A DNA stretch of 64,000 nucleotides from Actinomycetota bacterium. Lineage in GTDB: Bacteria > Actinomycetota > Actinomycetes > Actinomycetales > Dermatophilaceae. Position 1 is the first letter of the stretch. Each line of letters opens with the position of its first letter. Made by a program: the position numbers and the translations under genes. This document shows positions 26,947-35,995 of the stretch, piece by piece. The stretch spans positions 1 to 64,000 of the forward strand of contig JAIUPO010000004.1 of the NCBI GenBank assembly GCA_020160805.1, in the 5' to 3' direction. The notes below the pieces were generated by a model. The model was not told the DNA's origin, made no database searches, and saw only the letters and a list, made by a program, of their open reading frames with translations.

Positions 26947-28464
26947 GTGACCGAGGACCTGGTCCTGACCGTTGACCTCGGCAGTGGCGGCCCGAAGGTC
27001 GGCTATGTCACGAACACCGGCCGCCTGGTGTGGACGTGGTACGAACGCGGCGACATCTTGCGCGGGAGCGCGGCACAGGACGCCGACGAATGGTGGCGCA
27101 CGATCGTGATGGCAGCCCGGCTGGGCATCTCGAGTGGCGCGGTCGCGGGCGAGCGCGTAGTCGGGGTGGCCTGCACCGGCCAATGGGCGAGCACCGTGCC
27201 GGTCGACGCCGATGGCACGCCGGTCGGCGAGTGTCTGATGTGGAGCGACACGCGCGGGGCGGAGCATTCCTCGCGCCGCTTCGGAGGCCGCGTGCAGGGG
27301 TATGCCGCCCGCCCCCTCGCCACCTGGCTGCGCCGCTCGGGTGGCATCCCGAGCCCGGGTGGCGCCGACCCGATCGCGCACATGCTGCACTTGCAGCACG
27401 ACCGACCGGAGGTCGTGGCACGCTGGTTCCTCGAGCCGGTGGACTACCTCACGATGCGGTTCACTGGACGCGCCGCGGCCACACCGATGTCGATGACGGC
27501 CGCCTGGTTGACCGACAATCGCGACCTCTCTCTGACGGCATACGACCCGATCCTGTTGGGGCACAGCGGGATCGATCCAGAGCGGCTTCCGCCGCTGGTG
27601 CCCTCCGGCTCGCTCATCGGTCCGGTGCGGGCCGACGTGGCGGCCGCGATCGGCATACCCACGAGCGCGCAAGTTGTCACCGGCTCACCCGACCTGCACG
27701 CCGCGGTCCTCGGCTCGGGCGCCGTGGGCATGCTCGCGCCACATGCCTCCCTCGGCACCTCCGCGTGGGTCTCGTGCCCGGTTCCGGCCAAGAAGACCGA
27801 TGTGCTGCGCTCCATGGCGTCGGTGCCCGGTTATGGCGATGGCCGCTACCTCCTCGCCGACAATCAGGACAATGCGGGCCGGGCGCTGGAGTGGTTCCGC
27901 GAGACTTTCGCCCCCGGGGTGGAGTATGCAGACCTGCTGGCCGCGGCGGCAGCGGCCCCACCGGGGTCCGGATCGGTGATCTTCACGCCGTGGCTGACGG
28001 GCGAGCGCTCCCCCGTCGACGACCGCAACGCGCGCGGCGGCTTCCACAATCTCTCGCTGGACGCCGGGCGCGGCGACCTGACGCGTGCCGTTCTCGAAGG
28101 CGTCGCCTTCAATCTGCGCTGGTTGCTCGGCGGGGCCGAGAAGTTCACCGGCCGCCGTCTCGAGGACATTCGATTGGTGGGCGGCGGGGCGCGTGGGGAC
28201 CTGTGGTGCCAGATCCTCGCGGACGTCTGCGACCGGCGCTTCGAGCGCGTCGCGGACCCCTTGTATGCCGGCCTGCGCGGCGCCGCCCTGCTCCACTCGC
28301 TCGCGACGGGCGCGGTCACCGCTGCCGATGTCGCGTCACTGGTGCCGGTTGATCGCATCTTTGAGCCCGACCGGGCGCAGCGCGCGGTTTATGACGCGCT
28401 CTTCGGTCAGTTCCCAAAACTGCACTCGCGCAACAAGAAAATGTTCGCCGCCCTCAACGGCTGA
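26947..28464 (+). CDS. FGGY-family carbohydrate kinase
   Basis: A 505-residue kinase of the xylulokinase/glycerol kinase fold. Phosphate-1 motif VLTVDLGSGGPKVG (residues 5-18; Thr usual at one position is Pro here), VVGVACTGQWAST, MWSDTRGAEHS, and the family C-terminal FTPWLTGERSPVDDRNARGGF with LVGGGARGDLWCQILADV. It phosphorylates a sugar, polyol or related alcohol with ATP. GTG start 1 nt after the lyase stop, so they are cotranscribed. The unusual GGPKVG in place of GTTGTK-like residues hints at an atypical substrate. Confidence 0.8.
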   Translation: MTEDLVLTVDLGSGGPKVGYVTNTGRLVWTWYERGDILRGSAAQDADEWWRTIVMAARLGISSGAVAGERVVGVACTGQWASTVPVDADGTPVGECLMWSDTRGAEHSSRRFGGRVQGYAARPLATWLRRSGGIPSPGGADPIAHMLHLQHDRPEVVARWFLEPVDYLTMRFTGRAAATPMSMTAAWLTDNRDLSLTAYDPILLGHSGIDPERLPPLVPSGSLIGPVRADVAAAIGIPTSAQVVTGSPDLHAAVLGSGAVGMLAPHASLGTSAWVSCPVPAKKTDVLRSMASVPGYGDGRYLLADNQDNAGRALEWFRETFAPGVEYADLLAAAAAAPPGSGSVIFTPWLTGERSPVDDRNARGGFHNLSLDAGRGDLTRAVLEGVAFNLRWLLGGAEKFTGRRLEDIRLVGGGARGDLWCQILADVCDRRFERVADPLYAGLRGAALLHSLATGAVTAADVASLVPVDRIFEPDRAQRAVYDALFGQFPKLHSRNKKMFAALNG

Positions 28465-28509
28465 CGCGTGCGCCACCCCCACAGCGGCCGCACCTCGTAG
28501 GGTTGGCCC

Positions 28510-29595
28510 ATGGCCAAGCCCACCGCCGTCGGTGTCCAGGCGGGAGATCGCGCGGTACGCGTCTCCTCCCCCGACCGGGTGATCTATCCCGCGACGGACC
28601 GCACTCCGGAGGTGACGAAGGTGATGGTCGCGGAGTATTTCGCGTCTGTCGGCGATGGCCTGATGCGCGCCCTCCGCGACCGGCCGACCGCCTTGGAGCG
28701 CTGGACGAAGGGGGTCCTGCCGGGGATGACGCTCGGCACCGGGCGCCCCGGAGAGAAGGCGGATGCGTTCTACCAGAAGAGGGTTCCGGTCGGCGCGCCC
28801 GATTACCTCCGCAGTTGCGAGATCACTTTCCCCTCCGGCCGCACGGCATACGAGGTGTGCCCGAGTGAAATCGCCGTCCCGGTGTGGTGCGCGCACATGG
28901 GCACGCTGACCTTTCATCCCTGGCCGGTCCGGTGCGACGATGTCGACCATCCCGACGAATTGCGCATCGACCTGGACCCGCAGCCGGGCACCGATTTCAC
29001 CGACGCCGTGCGCATCGCGGGCGTCGCCCGGACGCTCTTGACCGAGCTCGGGATCACCGGCTTCGCCAAGACGTCCGGGAACCGCGGCGTGCACATCTAT
29101 GTCCGCATCGAGCCGCGGTGGACTTTCGAGCAAGTCCGGCATGCCGCCATCGGCTTCGGCCGAGAGTTGGAGAAGCGCGATCCCGGGGTCACCACGGCCT
29201 GGTGGAAGGAGGAGCGCGGGGAGCGGATCTTCATCGACTTCAACCAGAACTGCCGCGACCGGACGATCGCCTCGGCATACTCCCTGCGCCCGAAACCCGG
29301 TGCGCCCGTGTCGACTCCGATGAGTTGGGAGGAGCTGGCCGAGGTGACCGACCCCACGGCATACAACCTCTTCACGGTGCCGGATCGCCTGCGCGAGCAT
29401 GGCGACCCGTGGGCGACGATTGACGACCGGGCCTTCTCGATCGAGCCGCTCTTGACGTTGTATGAGGAGTCGGGGCTCGGAGAGATGAACTTCCCGCCGG
29501 ACTATCCCAAGATGCCCGGCGAGCCACCGCGCGTGCAGCCGAGCAAGAAGGTCGCCGCGCACTGGGACGCCGACGGCAACCGAATCCCGGACTGA
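28510..29595 (+). CDS. Stand-alone LigD-type polymerase domain (NHEJ)
   Basis: A 361-residue archaeo-eukaryotic primase-type polymerase. Catalytic Asp pair in DELRIDLDPQPG and third carboxylate in RIFIDFNQNCRDRTIASAYS; KTSGNRGVHIYVRI is the nucleotide-binding His motif. In mycobacteria this domain is fused to ligase D, filling gaps during non-homologous end joining. Here it stands alone, as in many actinobacteria that also carry separate Ku and ligase genes, which are not in this window. Leaderless: TAGGGT at 28498-28503 and ATG at 28510. Confidence 0.9.
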   Translation: MAKPTAVGVQAGDRAVRVSSPDRVIYPATDRTPEVTKVMVAEYFASVGDGLMRALRDRPTALERWTKGVLPGMTLGTGRPGEKADAFYQKRVPVGAPDYLRSCEITFPSGRTAYEVCPSEIAVPVWCAHMGTLTFHPWPVRCDDVDHPDELRIDLDPQPGTDFTDAVRIAGVARTLLTELGITGFAKTSGNRGVHIYVRIEPRWTFEQVRHAAIGFGRELEKRDPGVTTAWWKEERGERIFIDFNQNCRDRTIASAYSLRPKPGAPVSTPMSWEELAEVTDPTAYNLFTVPDRLREHGDPWATIDDRAFSIEPLLTLYEESGLGEMNFPPDYPKMPGEPPRVQPSKKVAAHWDADGNRIPD

Positions 29596-29989
29596 CCGTC
29601 GCCTCAGCCCTCAAGGCCGTGGCCACACCCTGGTCGCGCGCGCCGGCGCCGACGGCGAGACCGTCGAGGTATGCCTGCCCCCGGACCAAGGAGACGAAGG
29701 CCAACCCGACCAGCCGGCCGGTCTCAAAGCTCGTTGCGCCAAGGCTGGAGATCGCGGTCTCCACCGGCCGATTGCGCAGCAGATCGACGAGCGCTGCACC
29801 CCCGAGCGGTTCCTGATCGAAAGCTTCCGTGGCGAGCGTCCAGATGTCCTCGGGTTGGCGACCCCAGGCCGAGCGTCCGGCGGGTGGCCGTCCCGTTTCG
29901 GCCTCTCCTGGGCCCGAGTGCCCATCGGCCTGGTCGTTCGGCGTGCCCCACCGGGGGTGCTCGTCGGCCTCGAGTTCTCGGATCGTCAG
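29590..29989 (-). pseudogene. Remnant of a GNAT acetyltransferase
   Basis: The minus frame from 29989 reads LTIRELEADEHPRWG, WGRQPEDIWTLATEAFD, ALVDLLRNRPVETAISSLGA, LVGLAFVSLVRGQAYLDGLAVGA and RDQGVATALRAEA. That is a GNAT fold up to the acetyl-CoA motif A (QGVATAL), after which the sequence runs into the 3' end of the polymerase gene. An ATG at 29995 is followed at once by a TAG (29992-29990), so no usable start exists. The gene has lost its start and C-terminus. It fills most of the 506-bp gap between the polymerase and VOC genes; 29996-30101 contains only the VOC promoter. Confidence 0.65.
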
Positions 29990-30101
29990 CTACATGGCCC
30001 AAGTCTCTCGTGGGCGTCCTGCCTGCCACTCGAAAGCGCGCGGCCGAACCCCTGGCATTTCCGAGTGCTCACCGGCCCCGCTTCGCTCGTATGGTGAACG
30101 G

Positions 30102-30845
30102 ATGCCGCTGCGCTTCCTCGCCGTCTCGTTCGCTTCTCAAGATCCCGAGCGGGTTGGCGCCTTCTGGGGCGCGATGCTGGGACGCGATCCCACCACCGGG
30201 GCGGGCGGCATACTCCTGCCCGGCTCGGCGACCCAATGCGGGCTGGCCTTCCACAAGGCTTCGCGGACCGACGGTCCGGGGCGGGTCCACCTCCACCTGA
30301 CCAGTGGAAGCGCCGCGGCTCAGCGGGCGAGCGTCGAGCGCGCAATCGGGCTCGGGGCGTGCCACCTCGATGTCGGCCAGCGACCCGAGGAGGGTCACAT
30401 CGTGCTGGGCGATCCGGACGGAAATGCCTTCTGCGTCATCGAGCCCCACAACAACTACCTCGCCGGGACCGGCTTCCTCGGCGAGCTGGCGTGCGACGGA
30501 ACCCGGGAGGTAGGGCTCTTTTGGAGTGCTGCTCTCGATTGGCCGCTGGTGTGGGATCAGGACGAGGAGACCGCGATCCAGTCACCTGTGGGCGGCACGA
30601 AGCTCGCGTGGGGCGGTCCGCCGGTGGCGCCACCCGACGGCGGGGAGCACTTCATCGTGACGGCCGTCGACCCAGCCCGGGAGGCGGAGCGGTTGTGGTC
30701 GCTGGGCGCCCAGCTACTAGCCGAAAAACCCACCGGCGCAATCGAACTCACCGATCCCGATGGCACGCGATTCGTCCTGATCTGCGACGCGTCAGTCACC
30801 CGTTCTGGTAGTCGCGGATCCACGCCCCCATCCCCGGGAGGGTGA
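30102..30845 (+). CDS. Two-domain VOC (glyoxalase-fold) protein
   Basis: A 247-residue protein with two vicinal-oxygen-chelate modules. Module 1: LAVSFASQDPERVGAFWGAMLGRDP to LGDPDGNAFCVIEP. Module 2: TREVGLFWSAALDWPLVW to LTDPDGTRFVLIC. The modules resemble actinobacterial VOC proteins annotated as glyoxalase-like or resistance proteins; the reaction is unknown. Leaderless: TATGGT at 30090-30095, ATG at 30102. Its 3' end overlaps the convergent ATPase by 50 bp. Confidence 0.75.
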   Translation: MPLRFLAVSFASQDPERVGAFWGAMLGRDPTTGAGGILLPGSATQCGLAFHKASRTDGPGRVHLHLTSGSAAAQRASVERAIGLGACHLDVGQRPEEGHIVLGDPDGNAFCVIEPHNNYLAGTGFLGELACDGTREVGLFWSAALDWPLVWDQDEETAIQSPVGGTKLAWGGPPVAPPDGGEHFIVTAVDPAREAERLWSLGAQLLAEKPTGAIELTDPDGTRFVLICDASVTRSGSRGSTPPSPGG

Positions 30846-31962
30846 ACCGCAGGCGACCACGGCCCGCTGCTTCGATCACACCGCGGTCGATCAGGCGGGC
30901 CCGCGGGACGCTGATGGCGCGCGACTCGCGCCCCATCGTCGTGGCGATGTGATCCCGCGGGACGATCTCCTGCTCATAGTCGGCCATCGCGGACAGGAAG
31001 GACTGTTCGAGTTCGCTCGCGGAGTCCCATCGGGCCCGACACATGGCGGCGAGTTGGCCGCGCATCCGGCCTTCGCCGGCTTCCAGATCGTCGCGCTCCA
31101 GGATGTCGCCCTTGACGGGGGCGGCCTCTTGCCAGGTCGAGTCGCCGACCAACTGCAGCAGGTAGGGATTGCCGTCGGCGATCTCCAGCCCAGCCACCAA
31201 GGCGTCCTCGCGCCAGCCGACACCGACCTCGTGCGCCGGCTCGTGCAGGACGCGGCGGGCGTCTGCCTCGTCGAAGCGCTCGATGGAGATGAACTCGCTG
31301 CGCTCACCAAAGGTCGCGGCCCGCATGATCATTTCGGGAGTCGAGGGCAGGCCCGCCGCCATCACGGCGACCGGGTTGTCGGCCCGCCGACCGGCGAGAT
31401 TCTGCAGCGCATTGAGGAGGATGGCGACCTCGGCATAGGGCGCGGCATGCAACTCATCGACCAGCAGGAGCAGCCCCGCGCCCCCGCGCGCGCGAACCGA
31501 TGCTGCCGCCTCGTGCAGAACCCGTTCCAGGCCGGTGATGGCGGCGACCGGCTGTTCGCCTTCGGCTTTGTCCCGGCCGAACTCGGTCGAGAGCCCGACG
31601 CCGAAGATCGCGAACTCCAGCGAAATCGTGTCAAGCACGCGCTTGGTCGAACGGTCGTCGAGCACCTCGGCATCGATGAGGGCGCGACGCACCGAGCCCG
31701 CCACTTCCGTGAGCATCGGGCTGCCTTTGGCGCAGGCCACCCAGGCGGTGACAAACCCCAACTCGCGCGCCCGATCCTCGGTGTCGCGCAACAGCGACGT
31801 CTTGCCGAGCCCACGTGGCGCGTGCAGCACCACGGGCGGCCCGGCGAGTTCGCCAAAGGTCACGACGCGCGCCAGCAGATCACCCAAGCGCTGCCGCTCC
31901 CGCGCCCGGCCCACCAGCACCCGCGGCAGATCCCCTGGGGTGAACGGACTCGCGAGCGCCAC
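30796..31962 (-). CDS. AAA+ ATPase with winged-helix tail (Cdc6/Orc1- or STAND-like)
   Basis: A 388-residue P-loop ATPase. Walker A is APRGLGKTSLL (residues 48-58), Walker B is GLLLLVDELHAAP near 170, sensor 1 region is AVMAAGLPSTPEM, and the C-terminal third (DHIATTMGRESRAISVPRARLIDRGVIEAAGRGRLRFTLPG) is a winged helix. The layout fits ORC1/CDC6-like or transcription-related ATPases frequent in actinobacteria; a single-gene function is unknown. GTG start at 31962 with AGGAGG 6 nt upstream. A perfect 8-bp inverted repeat lies in its promoter, suggesting autoregulation through the winged helix. Confidence 0.7.
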   Translation of the reverse strand: MALASPFTPGDLPRVLVGRARERQRLGDLLARVVTFGELAGPPVVLHAPRGLGKTSLLRDTEDRARELGFVTAWVACAKGSPMLTEVAGSVRRALIDAEVLDDRSTKRVLDTISLEFAIFGVGLSTEFGRDKAEGEQPVAAITGLERVLHEAAASVRARGGAGLLLLVDELHAAPYAEVAILLNALQNLAGRRADNPVAVMAAGLPSTPEMIMRAATFGERSEFISIERFDEADARRVLHEPAHEVGVGWREDALVAGLEIADGNPYLLQLVGDSTWQEAAPVKGDILERDDLEAGEGRMRGQLAAMCRARWDSASELEQSFLSAMADYEQEIVPRDHIATTMGRESRAISVPRARLIDRGVIEAAGRGRLRFTLPGMGAWIRDYQNG

Positions 31963-31981
31963 GGCATACCTCCTGATCTTT

Positions 31982-32006
31982 TGTTATACAGCGACCTGGT
32001 ATAACA
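31982..32006. promoter_or_regulatory. Palindromic operator upstream of the AAA+ ATPase
   Basis: Arms TGTTATAC (31982-31989) and GTATAACA (31999-32006) are perfect complements with a 9-nt spacer, 20-44 bp upstream of the ATPase GTG in otherwise GC-rich DNA. The AT-rich arms probably overlap the -10 region. Confidence 0.6.
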
Positions 32007-32082
32007 CCCGATCAACCACCTCCTACTCTCCCACGCACCACCGACACCCCGGCGGCCGTCGCACACGTCCCACCTGTCACAA

Positions 32083-32188
32083 CTTTCCCGCCCAATGCCG
32101 GAACGAACAGGTCATGGGAAAGAACATGGACATACGCAACGGAACAGATCCGTTGCGTATGTCCATGTTCTGGCAATGGGCGGGAAAG
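32083..32188. repeat. Nested inverted repeat with a 23-bp perfect hairpin
   Basis: Inner arms 32121-32143 and 32149-32171 are perfect 23-bp complements around the loop ACAGA. Outer arms 32083-32101 and 32170-32188 (CTTTCCCGCCC type) match at 17 of 19 positions. The structure begins 25 bp after the barbiturase-family stop and ends 77 bp before the ATPase operator. The inner hairpin is AT-richer than its surroundings and has no T-run. It may act as a terminator or RNA stabiliser, or be a MITE-like element. Confidence 0.85.
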
Positions 32189-32212
32189 TGCCCTCGTCAA
32201 CCTGCCCGACGG

Positions 32213-33355
32213 TCAGGCGCCCGGGGTCCAGCGGTATGCCGTGGGCTCGCCGGCGCCGAGGTCGACGATGGCGGCGACTGGGCCGCCGCCGTCGGGGCCC
32301 TGGTGGGCGGCGGAGACCGAGACGAAGACGGCCGGGTCACCGGTGACCGAGGCGGTCACGCCGCCGACGGCGCTCTTGATCTGGCGGTGCCAGTGCACAT
32401 CGGAGTCATCCAGCATGGCGTTGCGGCGGCCGTGGACGGTGCCATCGGTCGAGGTCTCGCACTTGAGGAAGACGTTGACCAGGCGACCATTGATATCGGT
32501 CCAGTGCGGGCGCTCGGGCAACTCCAGCCCGGCGTCCTTGATGGCGGCCCAGATGCCATCGGTGTCGAGGGCGTCCTTCATGACCGAGTGACCGATGCGG
32601 TAACGACCGCCGATGCCCTTGGCGTTGCCGACGACGACGACCTGCGCCTGGTCCAGCTCGACGCCGGAGGAGCAGGAGGCGACCGAGGAGTACTTCGAGC
32701 GGTTGTGCATGACATCCGCGTCGACGATCTCCGTCGCCTCACCGAGCGCCTGGGCGATGCCGAGGGCGGTGCAGCCATTGGACAGGTCCATCGACTCGTG
32801 GGTGTGCTCGGTCCACACCTTGTGCCCGCGGGACTTGGCGTCGCGGATCGTGTGAATCGTCAGCAGCGGGGTCTTGGTCTGGACGTAGTGCACATCGGCG
32901 GGGTCGCTGATGCCGGCGCGCTCCATGGCGACCTTGACGGCCTCGGCGACCTTGTCGACCATCCCGACATAGCCGATCTCCTCCGGCGCGATCGCCTCGC
33001 TCATCGCGAAGCCCACCGTCAGCCGCAGGTCGTCGGAGGCCTCGGCCTGGTCAGCCGGCACGGTCGCGAAGATCGTCGCGTGCGGGCTGATGACGCCATC
33101 GGTGCCGCCGGACCACACGATCGGCACGCCCTTGACCTGCTCCTCGGGCGCGCCATTCTTCATAAGCACCTCGCGGAAGGCGCGGTCGGCGATGATTCGC
33201 GTGTAGTCGTTGACCCCGCCATTGCCCTCGGTCTTGCCGATGATCGCGATGACGCGGCTCGGGTCCATGACGCCCTCGTCGATGAGCTTCTGCAGCTCCG
33301 AGGCGTCGGCGACGGAGTGGATCGGAACCTTGCGTACTTCGATGGGCTCAGGCAC
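32213..33355 (-). CDS. Cyanuric acid hydrolase/barbiturase-family ring-opening amidohydrolase
   Basis: A 380-residue member of the small AtzD/TrzD/barbiturase family, which uses a Ser-Lys catalytic dyad in a three-fold repeated barrel to open cyclic imides. Family stretches: [35 protein letters not shown] (Ser/Gly loop of repeat 1), [27 protein letters not shown] (repeat 2, central Ser), [34 protein letters not shown] (repeat 3). Barbiturase opens barbiturate to ureidomalonate; cyanuric acid hydrolase opens cyanurate. Neighbouring nucleobase permease and molybdenum hydroxylase favour barbiturase. GTG at 33355 follows GAAAGG. Downstream of carbamate kinase in one operon. Confidence 0.85.
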   Translation of the reverse strand: MPEPIEVRKVPIHSVADASELQKLIDEGVMDPSRVIAIIGKTEGNGGVNDYTRIIADRAFREVLMKNGAPEEQVKGVPIVWSGGTDGVISPHATIFATVPADQAEASDDLRLTVGFAMSEAIAPEEIGYVGMVDKVAEAVKVAMERAGISDPADVHYVQTKTPLLTIHTIRDAKSRGHKVWTEHTHESMDLSNGCTALGIAQALGEATEIVDADVMHNRSKYSSVASCSSGVELDQAQVVVVGNAKGIGGRYRIGHSVMKDALDTDGIWAAIKDAGLELPERPHWTDINGRLVNVFLKCETSTDGTVHGRRNAMLDDSDVHWHRQIKSAVGGVTASVTGDPAVFVSVSAAHQGPDGGGPVAAIVDLGAGEPTAYRWTPGA

Positions 33356-33390
33356 GGTTGCTGACCTTTCTTGTTGGGGCAGAGCGATTT

Positions 33391-34335
33391 TCATCCAGGA
33401 TGTATGACGGTCCCCACCGCCGGGTCGCTCGCCTCCACGGCGTCGGCGATCCGGTCCAGGGAGGTGATGATGCTGCGCGCGCCGCCGCCGGCGACGAAAC
33501 GCATCGCGGCCTCGACCTTTGGCCCCATGGAGCCACTGGCGAACTCGCCGGCCTCGGCATACCCCTGCATCTCGGCGAGCGAGAGGGCACTGAGCGCGCG
33601 TTGGCCGGGAGTGCCCCAGCCGATCATCGCGTTCTCGACATCGGTGGCGATGACGAGGACATCCGCGTCGAGAGCCTGGGCGAGGAGGGCAGCAGTCAGG
33701 TCCTTGTCGATGACCGCCTCGACGCCATGCACTTCGCCGTCGGTCGTGCGCACGACGGGTATGCCGCCCCCGCCCGCCGCGACCACGAGGTAGCCGGCCC
33801 CGAGCAGAGTGCGAATCGTCCCGGTCTCCAAGACCTCGATCGGCTCGGGCGAGGCGACGACCCGCCGCCAGCCTTTCTCACCCCGGTCCTCCCACGTCTG
33901 GCCGTGGGCGATGAGGACGTGCGCTTCGGCATACGGCAGGAAGCGGCCAATTGGCTTGGTGGGCTTGGTGAATCCGGCATCACCCGCGTCGACAAGGGTG
34001 CGCGAGACGATCGCCGCAGCGGGACGGTCAATGCCGCGGGCGCGCAGTTCGGCCTCGAGCGCGTCGAGGATGGTGAAGCCGATCGTGCCCTGCGTCTGCG
34101 CGCCGCACCAGTCGAGAGAGACGGGCGGGACGACGGCGGCAGCGAGCTCGTTCTTGACCAGCAGGTTGCCGACCTGAGGACCGTTGCCGTGGGTGAGGAC
34201 GACCTCGTGGCCGCGCGCGATCACCTCGGCGACGTGCGCCATCGCGGTCCGGATCGCTGCGCCCTGTGCCTGCGGCGTCGCGCTGCCGTCCGGGCCGGTC
34301 ATGGCGTTGCCGCCCAGAGCGATAAGGATGCGCAC
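33391..34335 (-). CDS. arcC: Carbamate kinase
   Basis: A 314-residue kinase: carbamoyl phosphate + ADP gives ATP + carbamate. Seen: [74 protein letters not shown] and the C-terminal [14 protein letters not shown]. Length and motifs are those of ArcC/YbcF (AllK). No arginine deiminase or catabolic ornithine carbamoyltransferase lies nearby. The carbamoyl phosphate source inside the cluster would be the AllFG/AllH-like proteins at 51-54.7 kb. GTG start 6 nt after TAGGCT (34342-34347), leaderless. It leads the arcC-barbiturase operon. Confidence 0.93.
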   Translation of the reverse strand: MRILIALGGNAMTGPDGSATPQAQGAAIRTAMAHVAEVIARGHEVVLTHGNGPQVGNLLVKNELAAAVVPPVSLDWCGAQTQGTIGFTILDALEAELRARGIDRPAAAIVSRTLVDAGDAGFTKPTKPIGRFLPYAEAHVLIAHGQTWEDRGEKGWRRVVASPEPIEVLETGTIRTLLGAGYLVVAAGGGGIPVVRTTDGEVHGVEAVIDKDLTAALLAQALDADVLVIATDVENAMIGWGTPGQRALSALSLAEMQGYAEAGEFASGSMGPKVEAAMRFVAGGGARSIITSLDRIADAVEASDPAVGTVIHPG

Positions 34336-34495
34336 GCGTCGAGCCTAGGAAGTGCGGGCGGTATGCGGCGTTGTCAGACCCTGCCCAGCAGTGCCGGTTC
34401 CGTTGGCAGATTCGCGCAATGCATGGTCTAGGGAGTCGGCGGCGCCTCCGAGCGGAGCGGGGTATGCGGATGGGCGCGGCCGGGCCACGTCCGCG

Positions 34496-35995
34496 TCAGA
34501 GGCCGAGGCGGCGGTAGCGGTCGTGGCGGGCGGCCAGACGGGAGGCGTCGCGCATCTCGGTCAGGCGCGAGAGTTCGCCGGCGATGACGTGACCCATGCG
34601 ACGGCAGAAGTCCTCCGGCTCGTCGGCGGCGTCCGGGCGCTCGGCGACGATGCGGTCCACGATCCCGGCCGCGAGCAGGTCCACCGATCGCACCATCTGT
34701 TGCGCCGCGATCTCGGGGGCGCGATCAGCGGTGCGATAGAGGATCGCGCTGGCCCCCTCGGGCGGCAGCGGCGAGAGCCACGAATGCTGCGCCGCGATGA
34801 CGCGGTCGGCGGGCATCAGCGCGATGGCGCCGCCACCAGTGCCCTGCCCGAGCAAGACACACACGGTGGGTTCCGCATGCGCCACCATCTCCGTCAGACA
34901 GCGGGCGATTTCGCCGGCGAGCCCACCTTCCTCGGCCTCCTTGGACAAGGCCGCACCGGCCGTGTCGATGATGGACACCAGCGGGAGGTCTAGCTCCGAT
35001 GCAAGCTTCATCCCGCGACGTGCGACGCGAAGTCCGCTGGGGGACAAGGGCTTATCCGAGGTTTCGAGGCGACGATCCTGACCGAGGACGACACACGGCA
35101 TACCTCCGAAGCGCGCCAGCGCGAGGAAGAGCGAGCGGTCCCACTCCCCCGCACTGGTGCCGAAGAGCGGCAAGACTTCCGTCGCTCCGAGCTTCAGCAG
35201 CTCGCGGACGCCGGGGCGCTCGGGGCGGCGGGATCGGGTGATCGAGTCCCATGCCGGCAGCTCTGGCAGCGTCTCCTTCTCGATGTCCTCGATGTATGAC
35301 GCGACCTTCGGCGCGAGCACCAGGTTGAGGAAGCGGCTGGCCGTCTCGGTCAGATCCTCCACGGGCAGGACAGCGTCCAAAAGCCCATGCGCATAAAGGT
35401 TTTCGGCCGTCTGGACGCCTTCCGGGAAGGGCTGGCCATAGAGCGCTTCATAAACCCGCGCGCCGAGGAAACCGATCGTTGCGCCGGGCTCGCCGACGGT
35501 GACATGCCCGAGCGAGCCCCACGACGCAAAGACTCCGCCGGTGGTCGGGTGCCGCAAATAGGTGATGTATGGCAGCTTGGCCGCCTTGAAAGCCGTCACT
35601 GCGGCGGTGATCTTCACCATCGTCACGAAGGCGGGTGTGCCCTCCTGCATGCGGGTGCCGCCAGAGGACGGGGCGGCGAAGAGCGGCAAACCCTCACGTG
35701 TTGCGCGTTCGAAAGCCCGCACGATGCGCTCCGCGCCGGTGCGCCCGATCGATCCCGCGAGGAAACGAAACTCGCCACCGATCAACGCAACTCGCCGGCC
35801 GCCGATGCGGCCCTCACCGGTGATGATCGACTCGTCTGTCCCGGCGCGCTCGGCCGCGTCGGCGAGCTCCACGGCATACTCGCTCCCCGGCGCAGCGACG
35901 TCGAGCGGCGGGTCATCCCAACTGACATAACTGCCCTCATCGAGGACGACCTCGAAGAGCTCACGCGCCCCGAGCCGCCGCCCTCGGTCAGCCAT
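34496..35995 (-). CDS. Fused acyl-CoA carboxyltransferase (AccD-AccA type)
   Basis: A 499-residue carboxyltransferase with beta and alpha halves in one chain. Beta half (1-240): GRRVALIGGEFRFLAGSIG, FAAPSSGGTRMQEGTPAFVTMVKI, RHPTTGGVFASWGSLGHVTVGEPGATIGFLG. Alpha half (270-480): GMPCVVLGQDRR, LVSIIDTAGAAL, VCVLLGQGTGGGAIALMPADRVI. Both carry the oxyanion GG loops. Such enzymes move CO2 between carboxybiotin and acetyl- or propionyl-CoA, or run backward on malonyl-CoA. No biotin carboxylase or biotin carrier gene is in the window. It overlaps the CaiB stop by 8 bp (ATGGCTGA), so the two are coupled. I infer malonyl-CoA handling. Confidence 0.8.
   Translation of the reverse strand: MADRGRRLGARELFEVVLDEGSYVSWDDPPLDVAAPGSEYAVELADAAERAGTDESIITGEGRIGGRRVALIGGEFRFLAGSIGRTGAERIVRAFERATREGLPLFAAPSSGGTRMQEGTPAFVTMVKITAAVTAFKAAKLPYITYLRHPTTGGVFASWGSLGHVTVGEPGATIGFLGARVYEALYGQPFPEGVQTAENLYAHGLLDAVLPVEDLTETASRFLNLVLAPKVASYIEDIEKETLPELPAWDSITRSRRPERPGVRELLKLGATEVLPLFGTSAGEWDRSLFLALARFGGMPCVVLGQDRRLETSDKPLSPSGLRVARRGMKLASELDLPLVSIIDTAGAALSKEAEEGGLAGEIARCLTEMVAHAEPTVCVLLGQGTGGGAIALMPADRVIAAQHSWLSPLPPEGASAILYRTADRAPEIAAQQMVRSVDLLAAGIVDRIVAERPDAADEPEDFCRRMGHVIAGELSRLTEMRDASRLAARHDRYRRLGL

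Noticed and set aside
32213-33355. Firm naming as cyanuric acid hydrolase (atzD)
   Set aside because: The family cannot be split into barbiturase and cyanuric acid hydrolase by eye, and no biuret or allophanate hydrolase gene accompanies it.
31535-33364. A 609-codon plus-strand frame
   Set aside because: Opposite the AAA+ ATPase and the barbiturase-family gene, and it crosses the nested inverted repeat. No protein motif.
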